Assembly: GCF_900172275.1 (NCBI RefSeq) | Contig: NZ_FWFT01000001.1 | Span: forward strand, 1-64,000 | Direction: 5' to 3' | Origin: Pseudooctadecabacter jejudonensis | GTDB taxonomy: Bacteria > Pseudomonadota > Alphaproteobacteria > Rhodobacterales > Rhodobacteraceae | DNA: 64,000 nt | Shown here: piece by piece, positions 35,142 to 44,017 of the stretch | Layout: the number at the start of each line of letters is the position of its first letter | Numbering within the stretch: position 1 is the stretch's first letter | Position numbers and translations under genes: made by a program | Notes under the pieces: model-generated | Database searches by the model: none | Told to the model about the DNA's origin: nothing | The model's input: the letters and a program-made list of their open reading frames with translations, nothing else

Positions 35142-36410
35142 ATGCCAAAACAAGCACAAAAACTGAGAGCCACACAAATTGACAGGCTCCGACCCAAACA
35201 TGAGAACAGACCAACAGTCTATCCAGTTGGTCACGTTTCGGGGCTTCATATTCAGATCACGCCGAACAACGCGCGAAGCTGGTTTCTAAAAACTATGATC
35301 GGCACGAAGCGCCGTCACATTGGTCTTGGGTCATGTAGCGAAGTGCTGCTTGGCATGGCCGTGAACGCGGCCCGTGAAGCTAAAGAGCAAATCAGGAATG
35401 GTGTCGATCCTATCGCATTGCGACAAAAGGCTAGGGCGGCTCTGATTGCGGCTGAGGTGAAGGGGCCAACGTTTAGTGATGTGATGGACGCCTACCGTCC
35501 GAGACGGGCTGCTAAGATCACAGCTAAGAACCTCAAGAATTGGGAGGCGGCGTTGAACACCTACGCTGTCCCGACCTTGGGACATTTGCAGGTCGCCGAC
35601 ATTGTTATGCGCGACGTGCTGTCTGTTTTGGAACCCATATGGCTAGAAAAGAACGAAGCTGCGACCAAACTTCAAAGATCAATCCACGACATTCTTGATT
35701 ATGCCATGGTCATGGAAATGCGGACGGGTGACAATCCAGCACGTTACCGTGGCAATTTGCAGATTGTGTTGCCAGAATTTAAGGGCAGCAAAAACTATCC
35801 AACTCTGCAGCTTAAAGATGTTCCGTCTTGGTGGGCTGATTTGTGCGAACAGGACAGCATGGGTGCAAAGGCACTGCAATTCCAAGCTATGACCGCCACG
35901 CGAACAGGGGCCGTTCGCCACGCGACATGGTCAGAGTTTGATTTAGAAGCCGGAATATGGACCGTCCAGCCAGCGCGAGTAGCTTCGAAAATACCCGCCA
36001 AAGACAGGCCGAAAAAGGTGCCACTAACACCTGACATGATTGAGCTGTTGAAAGATTTGCCAAGATACGCCGACAGCGACGTCGTTTTTCATGGGCCAAA
36101 GGGTAAGGCATTGTCAGACGCAACGGCGGGGAAGACAATGCGAATGCAACATGAAGCTAAGGTAGAGATTGACGGTGTCGGTTATGTGGACGGGCATACT
36201 GGTGCCGCTGCTATCCCGCACGGGCTTAGAACTGCCTTCCGCGTTTGGGTGTCTGACGTCTCTGATTATGAAGCTGATCTTGGTGAAATCGCGCTTTGGC
36301 ATAAGCTAGGTTCTAAGACACAACAAGCCTACGACCGTGGTGATATGGTCGAAAAACGCCGCGCGATGATGGAGGATTGGGTGCGGTTTTTGCACGCCTC
36401 GACGTCCTAG
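35142..36410 (+). CDS. int: P4-type tyrosine recombinase/integrase
   Basis: A 422-residue integrase with an N-terminal arm-binding domain (to about 95), a SAM-like core-binding domain (~105-205) and a catalytic domain. Active-site residues visible: Arg in ATRTGAVRHA, HGLR (HxxR), and the Tyr in QQAYDRGD. It inserts at tRNA-Asn, lying 136 bases inside attL. Base composition is lower in GC than the host genes. No excisionase beyond the AlpA-like protein is seen. Confidence 0.95.
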   Translation: MPKQAQKLRATQIDRLRPKHENRPTVYPVGHVSGLHIQITPNNARSWFLKTMIGTKRRHIGLGSCSEVLLGMAVNAAREAKEQIRNGVDPIALRQKARAALIAAEVKGPTFSDVMDAYRPRRAAKITAKNLKNWEAALNTYAVPTLGHLQVADIVMRDVLSVLEPIWLEKNEAATKLQRSIHDILDYAMVMEMRTGDNPARYRGNLQIVLPEFKGSKNYPTLQLKDVPSWWADLCEQDSMGAKALQFQAMTATRTGAVRHATWSEFDLEAGIWTVQPARVASKIPAKDRPKKVPLTPDMIELLKDLPRYADSDVVFHGPKGKALSDATAGKTMRMQHEAKVEIDGVGYVDGHTGAAAIPHGLRTAFRVWVSDVSDYEADLGEIALWHKLGSKTQQAYDRGDMVEKRRAMMEDWVRFLHASTS

Positions 36411-36602
36411 ACGTTAACACCGCGTAACAAGTTAGAACTACCCCTATTTGGAGGGGGTTGACAGCCATGATACGATATGAGTGTTGCTACTATTTTTCAG
36501 CGAATCGGCAACGAGGGAACGGTTTTATAGCCGAATCACCAGATTAGATTGGACGTCTATCTGGATTCCTTTTCGCACTACCCAGAAAGGAAGTCAACAA
36601 AA

Positions 36603-36794
36603 ATGACTTTTCAAAGACAATTGAACTCGGTTGAGCTGCGCGACCGTCTAGGCGGAATTTCAACCATGACCCTATGGCGCATGGGGCAAGATGAAACGCT
36701 CAACTTCCCTGAGCCGTCAAGAATTCGGGGTCGCCGCTACTGGTCTGAGGCCGCTCTTGCGACGTGGATGGAACAGCAAGGGGGCGCGCAATAA
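36603..36794 (+). CDS. AlpA-like helix-turn-helix regulator/excisionase
   Basis: A 63-residue MerR/AlpA-fold protein. ELRDRLGGISTMTLWRM forms the helix-turn-helix, and FPEPSRIRGRRYWSEAALATWM is the signature of the family in P4-like satellites, where it activates excision. The ATG at 36603 has AGGAAG 9 bases upstream; the longer frame from 36549 lacks one. It lies one base before the primase start. Confidence 0.88.
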   Translation: MTFQRQLNSVELRDRLGGISTMTLWRMGQDETLNFPEPSRIRGRRYWSEAALATWMEQQGGAQ

Positions 36795-36795
36795 T

Positions 36796-39015
36796 ATGAC
36801 ATTGCCAGAAAACGCCACCAGCGGCGAAACTAGTGGCGCAATCAATGCAGTGATTGTTAACTCTACCACACCCATAACGCTATCAAAAAAAGGGCAAGCT
36901 GCGCAAAATGCCGCTGAAAGGGGATTTAAGGTTTTTCCATGCAAAAAGGATGGAAAGGAGCCTGCCATTAGTGCGTGGCATAAGTATGCGACGGCTGACG
37001 TCGAACAGGTCCGTAGGTGGTGGACGGACAATCCAAACGCAAACGTCGGCTTGAACTTAAAGGCGTCAGATTTGGTCGCTGTAGATGTGGACAGCTACAA
37101 GCAAGACTGTGAATGGCAAATCTTCTCCGCTGGCTTGGATATTCCCGACACAACGATACAAACCTCTGCAAGAGGCGGCACACATTACATTTTCAAAGCA
37201 CCTTTTGGGGCTGAATACGCTAGCACCGCTTGCAGTGGCGTTGATGTAAAACACAACGGCTATATCCTGCTAGATCAATCTACCTTTCAGGGTGGCACTT
37301 ATGAAATGCAAACCGATTGGGACGATCTATCTGACGCCCCCGATTGGATACCGTTGAAGCAACGCCAAAGGGCCGTTCAAGCCCCTGCTACCGTGTCAAA
37401 GCTGGACCGCGCAAAGGTCATCGGGCTTCTAGATTTGGCTGAAAACAACTTTACGCGCGAAGAATGGGTCAAGATCGGCTTGGCCGCTAAAGGGGTTTGC
37501 GGGAATGAAGCCAGGGAAGCTTTCTTGGGGTTTTCCTACCGCTTTAGCGGCGCTAAAGAGGGTGACCCAGAGAAGCTTTGGGATACTTCATCGCCAGATG
37601 GCAGTTTGTCCGTTGGAACTCTCGTGCATTACCTTGGTGGCGAAGTCGCTACGTTTAACGGTGACGGTCTGAGCGAAGATGCTTTGGCCTTAGAGCTTGG
37701 CCTAATTGGCTGGAATAATGATGCTCGATACGCCGCTGATTTGGGCAGATGGTTTCTTTGGGAAGACGGCATCTGGCGACAAGATACTCTTAAGCGCCAT
37801 ATGACCCAAGTAAGAGAATTCTTACGTGGCAAAGGCGAAAGCTTGTTTGCATATGCGGCCAGAGAGGGAATTGAAGGCGTAGAGCTAGACAAAATAAGAG
37901 CGGCGGTAAAGTCTCTACGTGCTAACAGTAAGGTCCAAGCAGTCGAAACGCTAGCGCGCTCGAATCCCGCAAGTGCAACCTTGTCAGACTATTTTGACAA
38001 AAACCTCACGTTGCTTGGCACCCCGTCAGGAACAATTGACCTCACCACGGGCGATCTAAACGACGCCAAGCGAAAGGACATGATTACAAAGTCGGTTGCT
38101 GTATCGCCTGCACCCGCTGGATCGGTTCCAAAACGCTGGCTGACGTTTTTAGATCGAACGTTTGCAGGGGACGCGGAAAAGATTGCTTTCGTCCAACGTG
38201 CGGCGGGCTATGCGCTCACGGGACTGACAACAGAGCATAAATTGCTTTTTTTCCACGGTAGCGGTCGGAACGGCAAAGGCGTTCTTACAAATACACTTTC
38301 GGGCATTTGGAAGGATTATGCGCGTCAGGCGGCCTCAGAGATTTTTCTAAAGTCGTCGGGGGATAAGCACGCCACGGGTTTGGCAGGGTTGCAGGGGGCA
38401 AGGTTGGTGCTTGGTAGCGAACTACCACGCGGAAAGGTGTGGAATGAGGCGGTTATCAAAGACCTAACAGGTGGCGACAAAATAACCGCACGCTTAATGC
38501 GTCAGGATTTCTTTGATTTTGACCCGCAGTTAACCTTGATGATTTCAGGCAATACACGGCCAGACTTAAATGGCGTCGATGAAGCGATCCGCAGTCGCTT
38601 AGTATTGGTCCCGTTTGACGTGACTATCCCAAAGAATGAACGCGATCCAGATTTAGCGAACAAGCTAAAAGAGGAATGGCCTGAAATTCTACGGTGGTGC
38701 ATTGACGGGTGTTTAGAATGGCGGCGCATCGGTCTGGCTGTCCCTGATTGTATTCAGCAAGCGAGCGATGGTTACTTTGACGATCAGGATTGGTTGGGTC
38801 AGTTTTTAGCCGATGAGACCTCCGACCTACTTGGCGGTTTCGTTTCTAACAGTGATCTTGAACGGCGTTTTGGCAGTTGGTCCGAAAAGAATGGCGCAAG
38901 CGAGGTAACTTTGAACGCCTTAAAGAGTCAGCTAAATGAGCGCGGCTATCCAAATGGGCGAACAAGTAAGGGGCGAGGGATTAAGGGGCTTAAATTGATC
39001 CAAAATGACACATAG
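36796..39015 (+). CDS. prim-pol / D5-type SF3 helicase replication protein
   Basis: A 739-residue fusion. Residues ~30-200 are an archaeo-eukaryotic primase-polymerase domain (AVDVDSY metal Asps, ARGGTHYIF). A PriCT-like linker (NNFTREEWVKIGLA) follows, then a D5_N region (~310) and an SF3 helicase with Walker A GSGRNGKG near 486-493 and sensor-1 SGNTRPDLNG. It should initiate and unwind replication of the element. The ATG at 36796 is used, as the earlier frame start lies within alpA. P4 alpha-type proteins have this layout. Confidence 0.93.
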   Translation: MTLPENATSGETSGAINAVIVNSTTPITLSKKGQAAQNAAERGFKVFPCKKDGKEPAISAWHKYATADVEQVRRWWTDNPNANVGLNLKASDLVAVDVDSYKQDCEWQIFSAGLDIPDTTIQTSARGGTHYIFKAPFGAEYASTACSGVDVKHNGYILLDQSTFQGGTYEMQTDWDDLSDAPDWIPLKQRQRAVQAPATVSKLDRAKVIGLLDLAENNFTREEWVKIGLAAKGVCGNEAREAFLGFSYRFSGAKEGDPEKLWDTSSPDGSLSVGTLVHYLGGEVATFNGDGLSEDALALELGLIGWNNDARYAADLGRWFLWEDGIWRQDTLKRHMTQVREFLRGKGESLFAYAAREGIEGVELDKIRAAVKSLRANSKVQAVETLARSNPASATLSDYFDKNLTLLGTPSGTIDLTTGDLNDAKRKDMITKSVAVSPAPAGSVPKRWLTFLDRTFAGDAEKIAFVQRAAGYALTGLTTEHKLLFFHGSGRNGKGVLTNTLSGIWKDYARQAASEIFLKSSGDKHATGLAGLQGARLVLGSELPRGKVWNEAVIKDLTGGDKITARLMRQDFFDFDPQLTLMISGNTRPDLNGVDEAIRSRLVLVPFDVTIPKNERDPDLANKLKEEWPEILRWCIDGCLEWRRIGLAVPDCIQQASDGYFDDQDWLGQFLADETSDLLGGFVSNSDLERRFGSWSEKNGASEVTLNALKSQLNERGYPNGRTSKGRGIKGLKLIQNDT

Positions 39016-39030
39016 TGACGGTTAATCCTT

Positions 39031-39080
39031 TATCATACGTAGGATGTAACAAATACGACTTTTCTATCCTACGTGCGATA
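39031..39080. repeat. imperfect 15-bp inverted repeat before the packaging module
   Basis: TATCATACGTAGGAT (39031-39045) and ATCCTACGTGCGATA (39066-39080) pair at 13 of 15 positions across a 20-base spacer. There is no T-run, so it is more likely an operator or replication-origin element than a terminator. It lies between replication and head genes. Confidence 0.5.
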
Positions 39081-39125
39081 ATGGCTGAGGCGTCACAAAG
39101 CGTCATCCCCCAATTAAACCAATCG

Positions 39126-39153
39126 CCATGCCCCTGATAATATGCGGGCATGG
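39126..39153 (+). promoter_or_regulatory. hairpin covering the start codon of the first head-module gene
   Basis: CCATGCCC (39126-39133) and GGGCATGG (39146-39153) are perfect 8-bp arms with a 12-base loop. The ATG of the next gene (39150) is inside the right arm. The structure would hide the start codon or act as an operator. Confidence 0.5.
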
Positions 39154-39509
39154 CATATTCATTTGAACAGTTAAAAGACCGCGCTGCTCACCTATTGACC
39201 CATAAACGTATGGGGTCGGTGCAGCTAGCCAAGACAGTCACAACGGCAGGCGCGTCCCCATTTGATCCCCCTAGCACGTCAACAGTGTATCAGGACGTGC
39301 CTGCTGTCGTGGTCGGCGTATCGGCGGATTATGTGACTGCAAACAATCAAGTAAAGTCAACTGACCTGAGCGTCACAACTCTGTTGCCTGACGTATTGCC
39401 AAACTTAGGCGACACCGTGCGCGTGAATGGTCAGGATTTATCAGTCGTTCAAGTTAAAGCAATTCCGCACGGTGAACCCGTCGCGTTGCATATGATTGTG
39501 ACCGTATGA
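39150..39509 (+). CDS. putative head-closure/neck protein
   Basis: A 119-residue protein without a certain family. The C-terminal part (GDTVRVNGQDLSVVQVKAIPHGEP) resembles beta-rich head-tail joining proteins that have a GxxVxV-G-xxxxVxxVxP pattern. It is the first gene of the packaging and head module, and its stop overlaps the next start. No normal Shine-Dalgarno is visible; the start codon lies in a hairpin. Low certainty on function. Confidence 0.6.
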   Translation: MAYSFEQLKDRAAHLLTHKRMGSVQLAKTVTTAGASPFDPPSTSTVYQDVPAVVVGVSADYVTANNQVKSTDLSVTTLLPDVLPNLGDTVRVNGQDLSVVQVKAIPHGEPVALHMIVTV

Positions 39510-39694
39510 GAGACGCTTACAGGGCCATCTTGTCAGCGATACTGTCAGAGGTGGCATTGCTACGCATGGCACTGTGCGTGGCTGTAATAGAGCAGAGCGG
39601 GGCCACCGTAAGCGTTTCTGGGGAGGGGCTAGCACGAGGTGGGGAGTTACCTGTTCTCTCTCCCGAAAATTCCGAAAAAAAATCCAATGACTGA
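39506..39694 (+). CDS. small protein upstream of TerL, possible terminase small subunit or accessory
   Basis: A 62-residue protein overlapping both neighbours (ATGA with the previous stop; its end overlaps the TerL start). It has a helical N-terminus and a charged end. The place is that of a small terminase subunit, but the length is well below the usual 100-180 residues and no helix-turn-helix is recognisable. Function unknown. Confidence 0.5.
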   Translation: MRDAYRAILSAILSEVALLRMALCVAVIEQSGATVSVSGEGLARGGELPVLSPENSEKKSND

Positions 39695-41198
39695 CGCGGA
39701 TAAAGTAATCGAATTCGCCGCGACTTTGAAAATCCCTGAAGGCCCGAAAGCTGGCGAACCGCTTGTCCTTTGCCAATATCAGCAAGCATTTATCCGTGGG
39801 GCTTTAGAGCCTGACACGGAAATGGCAATCCTGACTATTGCACGGGGCAACGCAAAAACCGCTTTGGCGGCTGTCATCGCCTTGGCGCATTTGATTGGGG
39901 TCTATGACACGCAACCGCGCCGCGAAGTTTTGCTTGCCGCGCTGACCCGCGACCAAGCCAAAATCGCTTGGCAATTTGTCTTGGGGTTTTCGGAAAGTCT
40001 GCCCGATGATGTGCAAGAACAACTGACAATACGGCGTGGGTCCAAACTTGAGATAGAATTCAGCGGCCACAACGGCGGCATTGTTAAAGCCTTGGCGGCT
40101 GAGGGAAAAAGCAACCTTGGGTCGGCCCCGACTTTGGTGGTGCTGGACGAATTTGGGTTCTGGTCAGAAACCAAAGGCCGCGAACTAGAGCAATCCTTAC
40201 TGTCGGGCTTGGGCAAACGGGCAGGGCGTGCGTTGATTATTTCAACGTCAGCGCCAAGCGACACGCACCCGCTGTCCCAATTGATAGACAACCCACCAAA
40301 CGGCACCTTTGTTCTGGAATTCCGCGCCCCCGATGGCAAACCCGCTGACGATCTGGACGGTATTCTTGCGGCCAATCCGGGCGCGTCTGAGGGCGTGGGG
40401 TCAAGTGTTGCGTGGCTGCAAAAGCAAGCTGACAGGGCAATCGCACGGGGCGGGTCTGCGCTGACCAGTTTCAGGCTTTTGAACCTCAATCAACGCTTGT
40501 CAGACGAAACCCGCGACATGCTTTTGACTGTGGACCAGTATCTTGCAATCGAAACAGACAAGGTGCCAAAGCGCCAAGGTGATTGCATCATAGGCATTGA
40601 TATGGGCGGCGCGGTAAGTATGTCCTGCGCGGCGTTCTATTGGCCCGAAACGGGGCGTCTTGAATGTTTGGGTGCCTTTGGGTCAGAGCCGACACTTGCA
40701 GCGCGTGGTGAAGCTGACGGGGTAAAGGACCGATACGTCGAGATGAATACACGCGGCGAATTGAAAACCATTGGCGGGCAAGTGGTGCCGATTGCCGCCT
40801 TTCTGCGTGATACGTTGTCCCATGTGGACGGTGAAAATGTCGTGGCGCTGGTCGCGGACCGTTACCGCCAAGCCGAATTCACCGAATCCCTTGTGCAAGC
40901 GGGTATCCGTGTCCCTGTCGTGTGGCGCGGGTTTGGTTTCAAAGACGGGAATGAGGACGCAACAAGGTTCCAGCGGGCTTGCTTTGATGAACAGGTTTTT
41001 ACGGCCCCGTCACTTTTGTTGCGATCTGCCTTTGCCGATGCGGTTTGCCTGCGCGACCCTGCAAACAATATCAAAATCACAAAGGCACGTTCTAAAGGGC
41101 GGATTGATGCGGCGTCTGCAAGTGTCATTGCTATTGCTGAGGGACAAAGGCGCATTGCCCGCCCCGTAAAGGGGGCCACTGTTGTCGGGTGGGTCTAA
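39687..41198 (+). CDS. terL: terminase large subunit
   Basis: This 503-residue TerL has a Walker A-like ARGNAKTALA near 51, Walker B LVVLDEFG, coupling motif STSAPSD, and a C-terminal RNase-H-like nuclease with GIDMGGAVS and distal acidic residues. It pumps DNA into the prohead and cuts it. The ATG at 39687 overlaps the preceding gene; the frame start at 39639 is less likely. HK97-like family (Terminase_1). Confidence 0.93.
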   Translation: MTDADKVIEFAATLKIPEGPKAGEPLVLCQYQQAFIRGALEPDTEMAILTIARGNAKTALAAVIALAHLIGVYDTQPRREVLLAALTRDQAKIAWQFVLGFSESLPDDVQEQLTIRRGSKLEIEFSGHNGGIVKALAAEGKSNLGSAPTLVVLDEFGFWSETKGRELEQSLLSGLGKRAGRALIISTSAPSDTHPLSQLIDNPPNGTFVLEFRAPDGKPADDLDGILAANPGASEGVGSSVAWLQKQADRAIARGGSALTSFRLLNLNQRLSDETRDMLLTVDQYLAIETDKVPKRQGDCIIGIDMGGAVSMSCAAFYWPETGRLECLGAFGSEPTLAARGEADGVKDRYVEMNTRGELKTIGGQVVPIAAFLRDTLSHVDGENVVALVADRYRQAEFTESLVQAGIRVPVVWRGFGFKDGNEDATRFQRACFDEQVFTAPSLLLRSAFADAVCLRDPANNIKITKARSKGRIDAASASVIAIAEGQRRIARPVKGATVVGWV

Positions 41199-41493
41199 GG
41201 ACTATTTTCGCCATTCCAAGAAAGTGACGTCTAGTGCGCGGTGGCGGCGCTTACGGCCCTTAATTTTGAGGCGTGACGACTATGCCTGTGTCAGTTGTGG
41301 GTCTGTCGGACGTCTTGAAGTCGATCACATTGCACCTGTGCGCGACCGTCCAGATTTGGCGTTTGAACCGACTAACCTGCAATCGCTTTGCGCGGGGTGC
41401 CATACCCGCAAAACCCGCTTGGAATGTGGACACAAAGAAGCGTCCCCCGACCGCAAGGCATGGCAAGCGTTGATGCGCTGCCCAATTAGTTAG
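41182..41493 (+). CDS. HNH endonuclease (packaging-associated)
   Basis: A 103-residue HNH nuclease with zinc Cys pairs (CVSC and CAGC), the LEVDHIAPV catalytic His and the NLQSLCAGCHTRKT ending. HNH proteins next to TerL take part in cos cleavage in many HK97-like phages and are a hallmark of cf-PICI packaging modules. The start is TTG at 41182 with AAAGGGGG upstream, overlapping terL by 17 bases. Confidence 0.9.
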   Translation: MSGGSKDYFRHSKKVTSSARWRRLRPLILRRDDYACVSCGSVGRLEVDHIAPVRDRPDLAFEPTNLQSLCAGCHTRKTRLECGHKEASPDRKAWQALMRCPIS

Positions 41494-41551
41494 AACCTGC
41501 GAAACGCGGTAAAATGCCTGCAATTCAACGCAACATTGCATAGGTATTCAC

Positions 41552-42811
41552 TTGCTCGATTCAGTCAAAATCCAAACCCGCCAATCCACTATCCGCCAAG
41601 AACTGTCTGCCCTAGTCGGCAAGGCGGTCCCCGATGCGGACGAGACACGTTCAATTGATGATCTATCAGCCGAATATGAAACCAATGAAAAGCGGTTCCG
41701 TGCGGCGCTTATCTCTGAAGACACGCAACGCCAAGAGGCTAAGGGCGAACTTGATACGCGGTCGGACAAAGAATTCTCCGACATGGTGTCAAAGTTTGAA
41801 CTTCGCCAAGTCGCTTTGCATTTGGACGAAGGCCGCGCCCTTGATGGCGTCACGGCTGAGGTGGTGCAAGAGCTACGTAGCCAAGGCGGTTTCCGTGGCA
41901 CCCCCGTTCCCTATGATGCGCTAGAACAGCGGGCGGGAGAAACCATTGCCAGCGGCACGCCGGACCCCATGACAACGCGCCCTTTGATCGAACGTCTATT
42001 CCCGCAATCCGTCGCGGCGAAAATGGGCGGGTCCATGATCCAGATCGGATCGGGCGAAACTGAATTCCCCGTCACCACGTCCAGCGTCACGGCGTCTTGG
42101 CAGGGTGGTGAGTTGGCCGAAATTGATGGCCCGCAAGCCTATACGACTGTCGATAAGGCGTTGGCCCCTGACAACACGCTTGGCATTCAAATGCGGATTA
42201 GTCGCAAGACCATGAAGCAAAGCGGCGCGGCGCTAGAGCAAGCTGTCCGGCGCGATATGAATGGCGCAATTGCCCAAGAGGTTGATCGTGTCGTGTTCCA
42301 AGGCACGGGGGCAGATGGGCAACCCTTGGGCTTGTTTACGGGTGCCACGACTTACGGCATTGCGCAAACCCCGATTGATGCGGCTGCAAGCTGGTCAGCG
42401 TTTCGCGCGGCTGTGGTTGAATTTATGACCGCGAACGCGGCGTCTGGTCCTAATGCGGTCAAGTTGCTGATGCGCCCTGAGATTTGGGCCGCGCTCGATG
42501 ATGCCTTAACCACTGGCACGGCGGTCAGCGAATGGGACCGTCTGGTCAAAAACATTCCAGCGGGCAACATCGCAATGACGTCTAATGCCTTGGCTGCACC
42601 CGTTGGCGATCCTTTGGCGTCCTCTGCAATCCTGAGCACGAATTCCGGCGGCGTTGCCCCGTTCTTTGTGGGTCTTTGGGGGGCTGTGGACCTTATCCGT
42701 GACCCATATGCCGACGCGGCAAGCGGTGGCTTGCGGCTGACCGCGCTGTCCACAATGGACGTGACTGTCGCCCGTGGTGTCCAATCGCGTATCCTGACGG
42801 GTATCCAGTAA
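41552..42811 (+). CDS. HK97-type major capsid protein
   Basis: A 419-residue gp5-family protein. The N-terminal ~120 residues are charged and helical (scaffolding delta domain, removed by the protease). The shell domain begins near 130 and contains ETEFPVTTSSVTASWQGG, VFQGTGADGQPLGL and a final RGVQSRILTGIQ. TTG start at 41552 gives the expected length. It is encoded before the protease, the reverse of the usual phage order. Confidence 0.93.
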   Translation: MLDSVKIQTRQSTIRQELSALVGKAVPDADETRSIDDLSAEYETNEKRFRAALISEDTQRQEAKGELDTRSDKEFSDMVSKFELRQVALHLDEGRALDGVTAEVVQELRSQGGFRGTPVPYDALEQRAGETIASGTPDPMTTRPLIERLFPQSVAAKMGGSMIQIGSGETEFPVTTSSVTASWQGGELAEIDGPQAYTTVDKALAPDNTLGIQMRISRKTMKQSGAALEQAVRRDMNGAIAQEVDRVVFQGTGADGQPLGLFTGATTYGIAQTPIDAAASWSAFRAAVVEFMTANAASGPNAVKLLMRPEIWAALDDALTTGTAVSEWDRLVKNIPAGNIAMTSNALAAPVGDPLASSAILSTNSGGVAPFFVGLWGAVDLIRDPYADAASGGLRLTALSTMDVTVARGVQSRILTGIQ

Positions 42812-42812
42812 A

Positions 42813-43427
42813 ATGCTGCTGCACGCTGCTGAATTCACCGACTTGGAATTGCGGCGGCGTGACGGCTTTTACAACGTGCGCGGTCGGTTCCCTTACAACA
42901 AACCCGCTGTCTTATCGGACGGCGGGCGAACAGGACGGCCCCGCAAAGAAATCATTGCGCCCCGTGCCTTTGCTTATCGCGTGAACGATCCGGCTGAGGA
43001 CATTCATTTTTTACTAGGCCATTCCTATGACAAACCGCTTGCGTCCAAACTAACGCAAACCCTGTCTTTTGAGGACACGGCGGCGGCGTTGAACTTTGAA
43101 GCCAAAATCTTGCCAGCGGTTGCCGATACGTCCCACGGTGCCGATGCGCTGGCCCTTATTGAAACGGGTTTGGCGGTTGGTATTAGTCCAGGCTTTCGCA
43201 TTCCACCAAAGCGCGCCGTCGCTGAGGCTGAGACGGTTGCCCATGAAGGTATGCGACCAAACGAGGGCGCATATAATGCAATCATTAGAACGGTTTGGCA
43301 GGCGCTCTTATATGAGATTAGCCTCGTGACACGCCCCGCGTATCCAGAAAGCCAAGTCGAAGCGCGATCATGGGACGTTTCTGAATTAGCTTCACCCAAT
43401 AACCCAATGAAAAGGTGGCGTTTATGA
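42813..43427 (+). CDS. HK97-family prohead protease
   Basis: A 204-residue U35-type serine protease with His in FLLGHSYDKPLAS, GISPGF and LYEISLVTRPAYPESQVEAR, the standard C-terminal pattern. It matures the capsid by removing the delta domain. Two bases after the capsid stop; its own stop overlaps the next start. Confidence 0.92.
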   Translation: MLLHAAEFTDLELRRRDGFYNVRGRFPYNKPAVLSDGGRTGRPRKEIIAPRAFAYRVNDPAEDIHFLLGHSYDKPLASKLTQTLSFEDTAAALNFEAKILPAVADTSHGADALALIETGLAVGISPGFRIPPKRAVAEAETVAHEGMRPNEGAYNAIIRTVWQALLYEISLVTRPAYPESQVEARSWDVSELASPNNPMKRWRL

Positions 43428-44017
43428 TGTCTAACGCGTTTGAAGCTACGAACCGAACTGTCATCGAACAAGAGGAAATTTCTACCGCAGTTTATCCAGA
43501 CGCGCCGGACGGCCTCAGCGATGCGGCTGCGGCGCTTTCCAAGGAAATTGTTTGGGATCGTTTGGAACAATTCACCAACTACAAGATTGGCCAACGGTCG
43601 ATCCAGTTTCGGGTTTGCTCGAATCGCGGCCAACCGTGGTGGATACCTGCGGAACGCCCTTTTGAGATTACAGGAATCCTAATCGCTGACACTACGTTAG
43701 ACGACTATGTCGCAACGCCCGTGCGCCCCCGTGCTGACGGTGCTGTAAACCTTGAAGGCAAGGCTGCGCTAGTCACGGCAACGGTAGGGTTGGCAACGGC
43801 CCCGCCATTGTTCCTTGAGGCTTACAAGCGTTTGGCTGAATACTTTGCCGCGTCGCAGATCGGCCCTGAGGGTGTGACCCGTTACAGCTTGTCGGTTGGT
43901 CCTGACATTACTGAGGGCTATTCCAAACAAGCGACCCACACCGCCAAGGCGATGGTGAATTCCGGCGCGGCTGACCTGTTGCGCAAATATAGAAAACTAG
44001 GGGCTGCCCATGTTTAA
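43424..44017 (+). CDS. putative head-tail connector (gp6-like)
   Basis: A 197-residue protein with helical LFLEAYKRLAEYFA and a pattern (ITGILI...DDYV) seen in head-tail adaptor proteins. It lies between protease and portal, where a ring protein closing the portal is expected. The ATG at 43424 has AAAAGG 8 bases upstream and overlaps the protease stop. Family assignment is by position and weak resemblance. Confidence 0.6.
   Translation: MMSNAFEATNRTVIEQEEISTAVYPDAPDGLSDAAAALSKEIVWDRLEQFTNYKIGQRSIQFRVCSNRGQPWWIPAERPFEITGILIADTTLDDYVATPVRPRADGAVNLEGKAALVTATVGLATAPPLFLEAYKRLAEYFAASQIGPEGVTRYSLSVGPDITEGYSKQATHTAKAMVNSGAADLLRKYRKLGAAHV

Noticed and set aside
36458-36490. TTGACA as a promoter for the AlpA-like gene
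   Set aside because: No acceptable -10 hexamer at 16-18 bases; only poor matches at wrong spacing.
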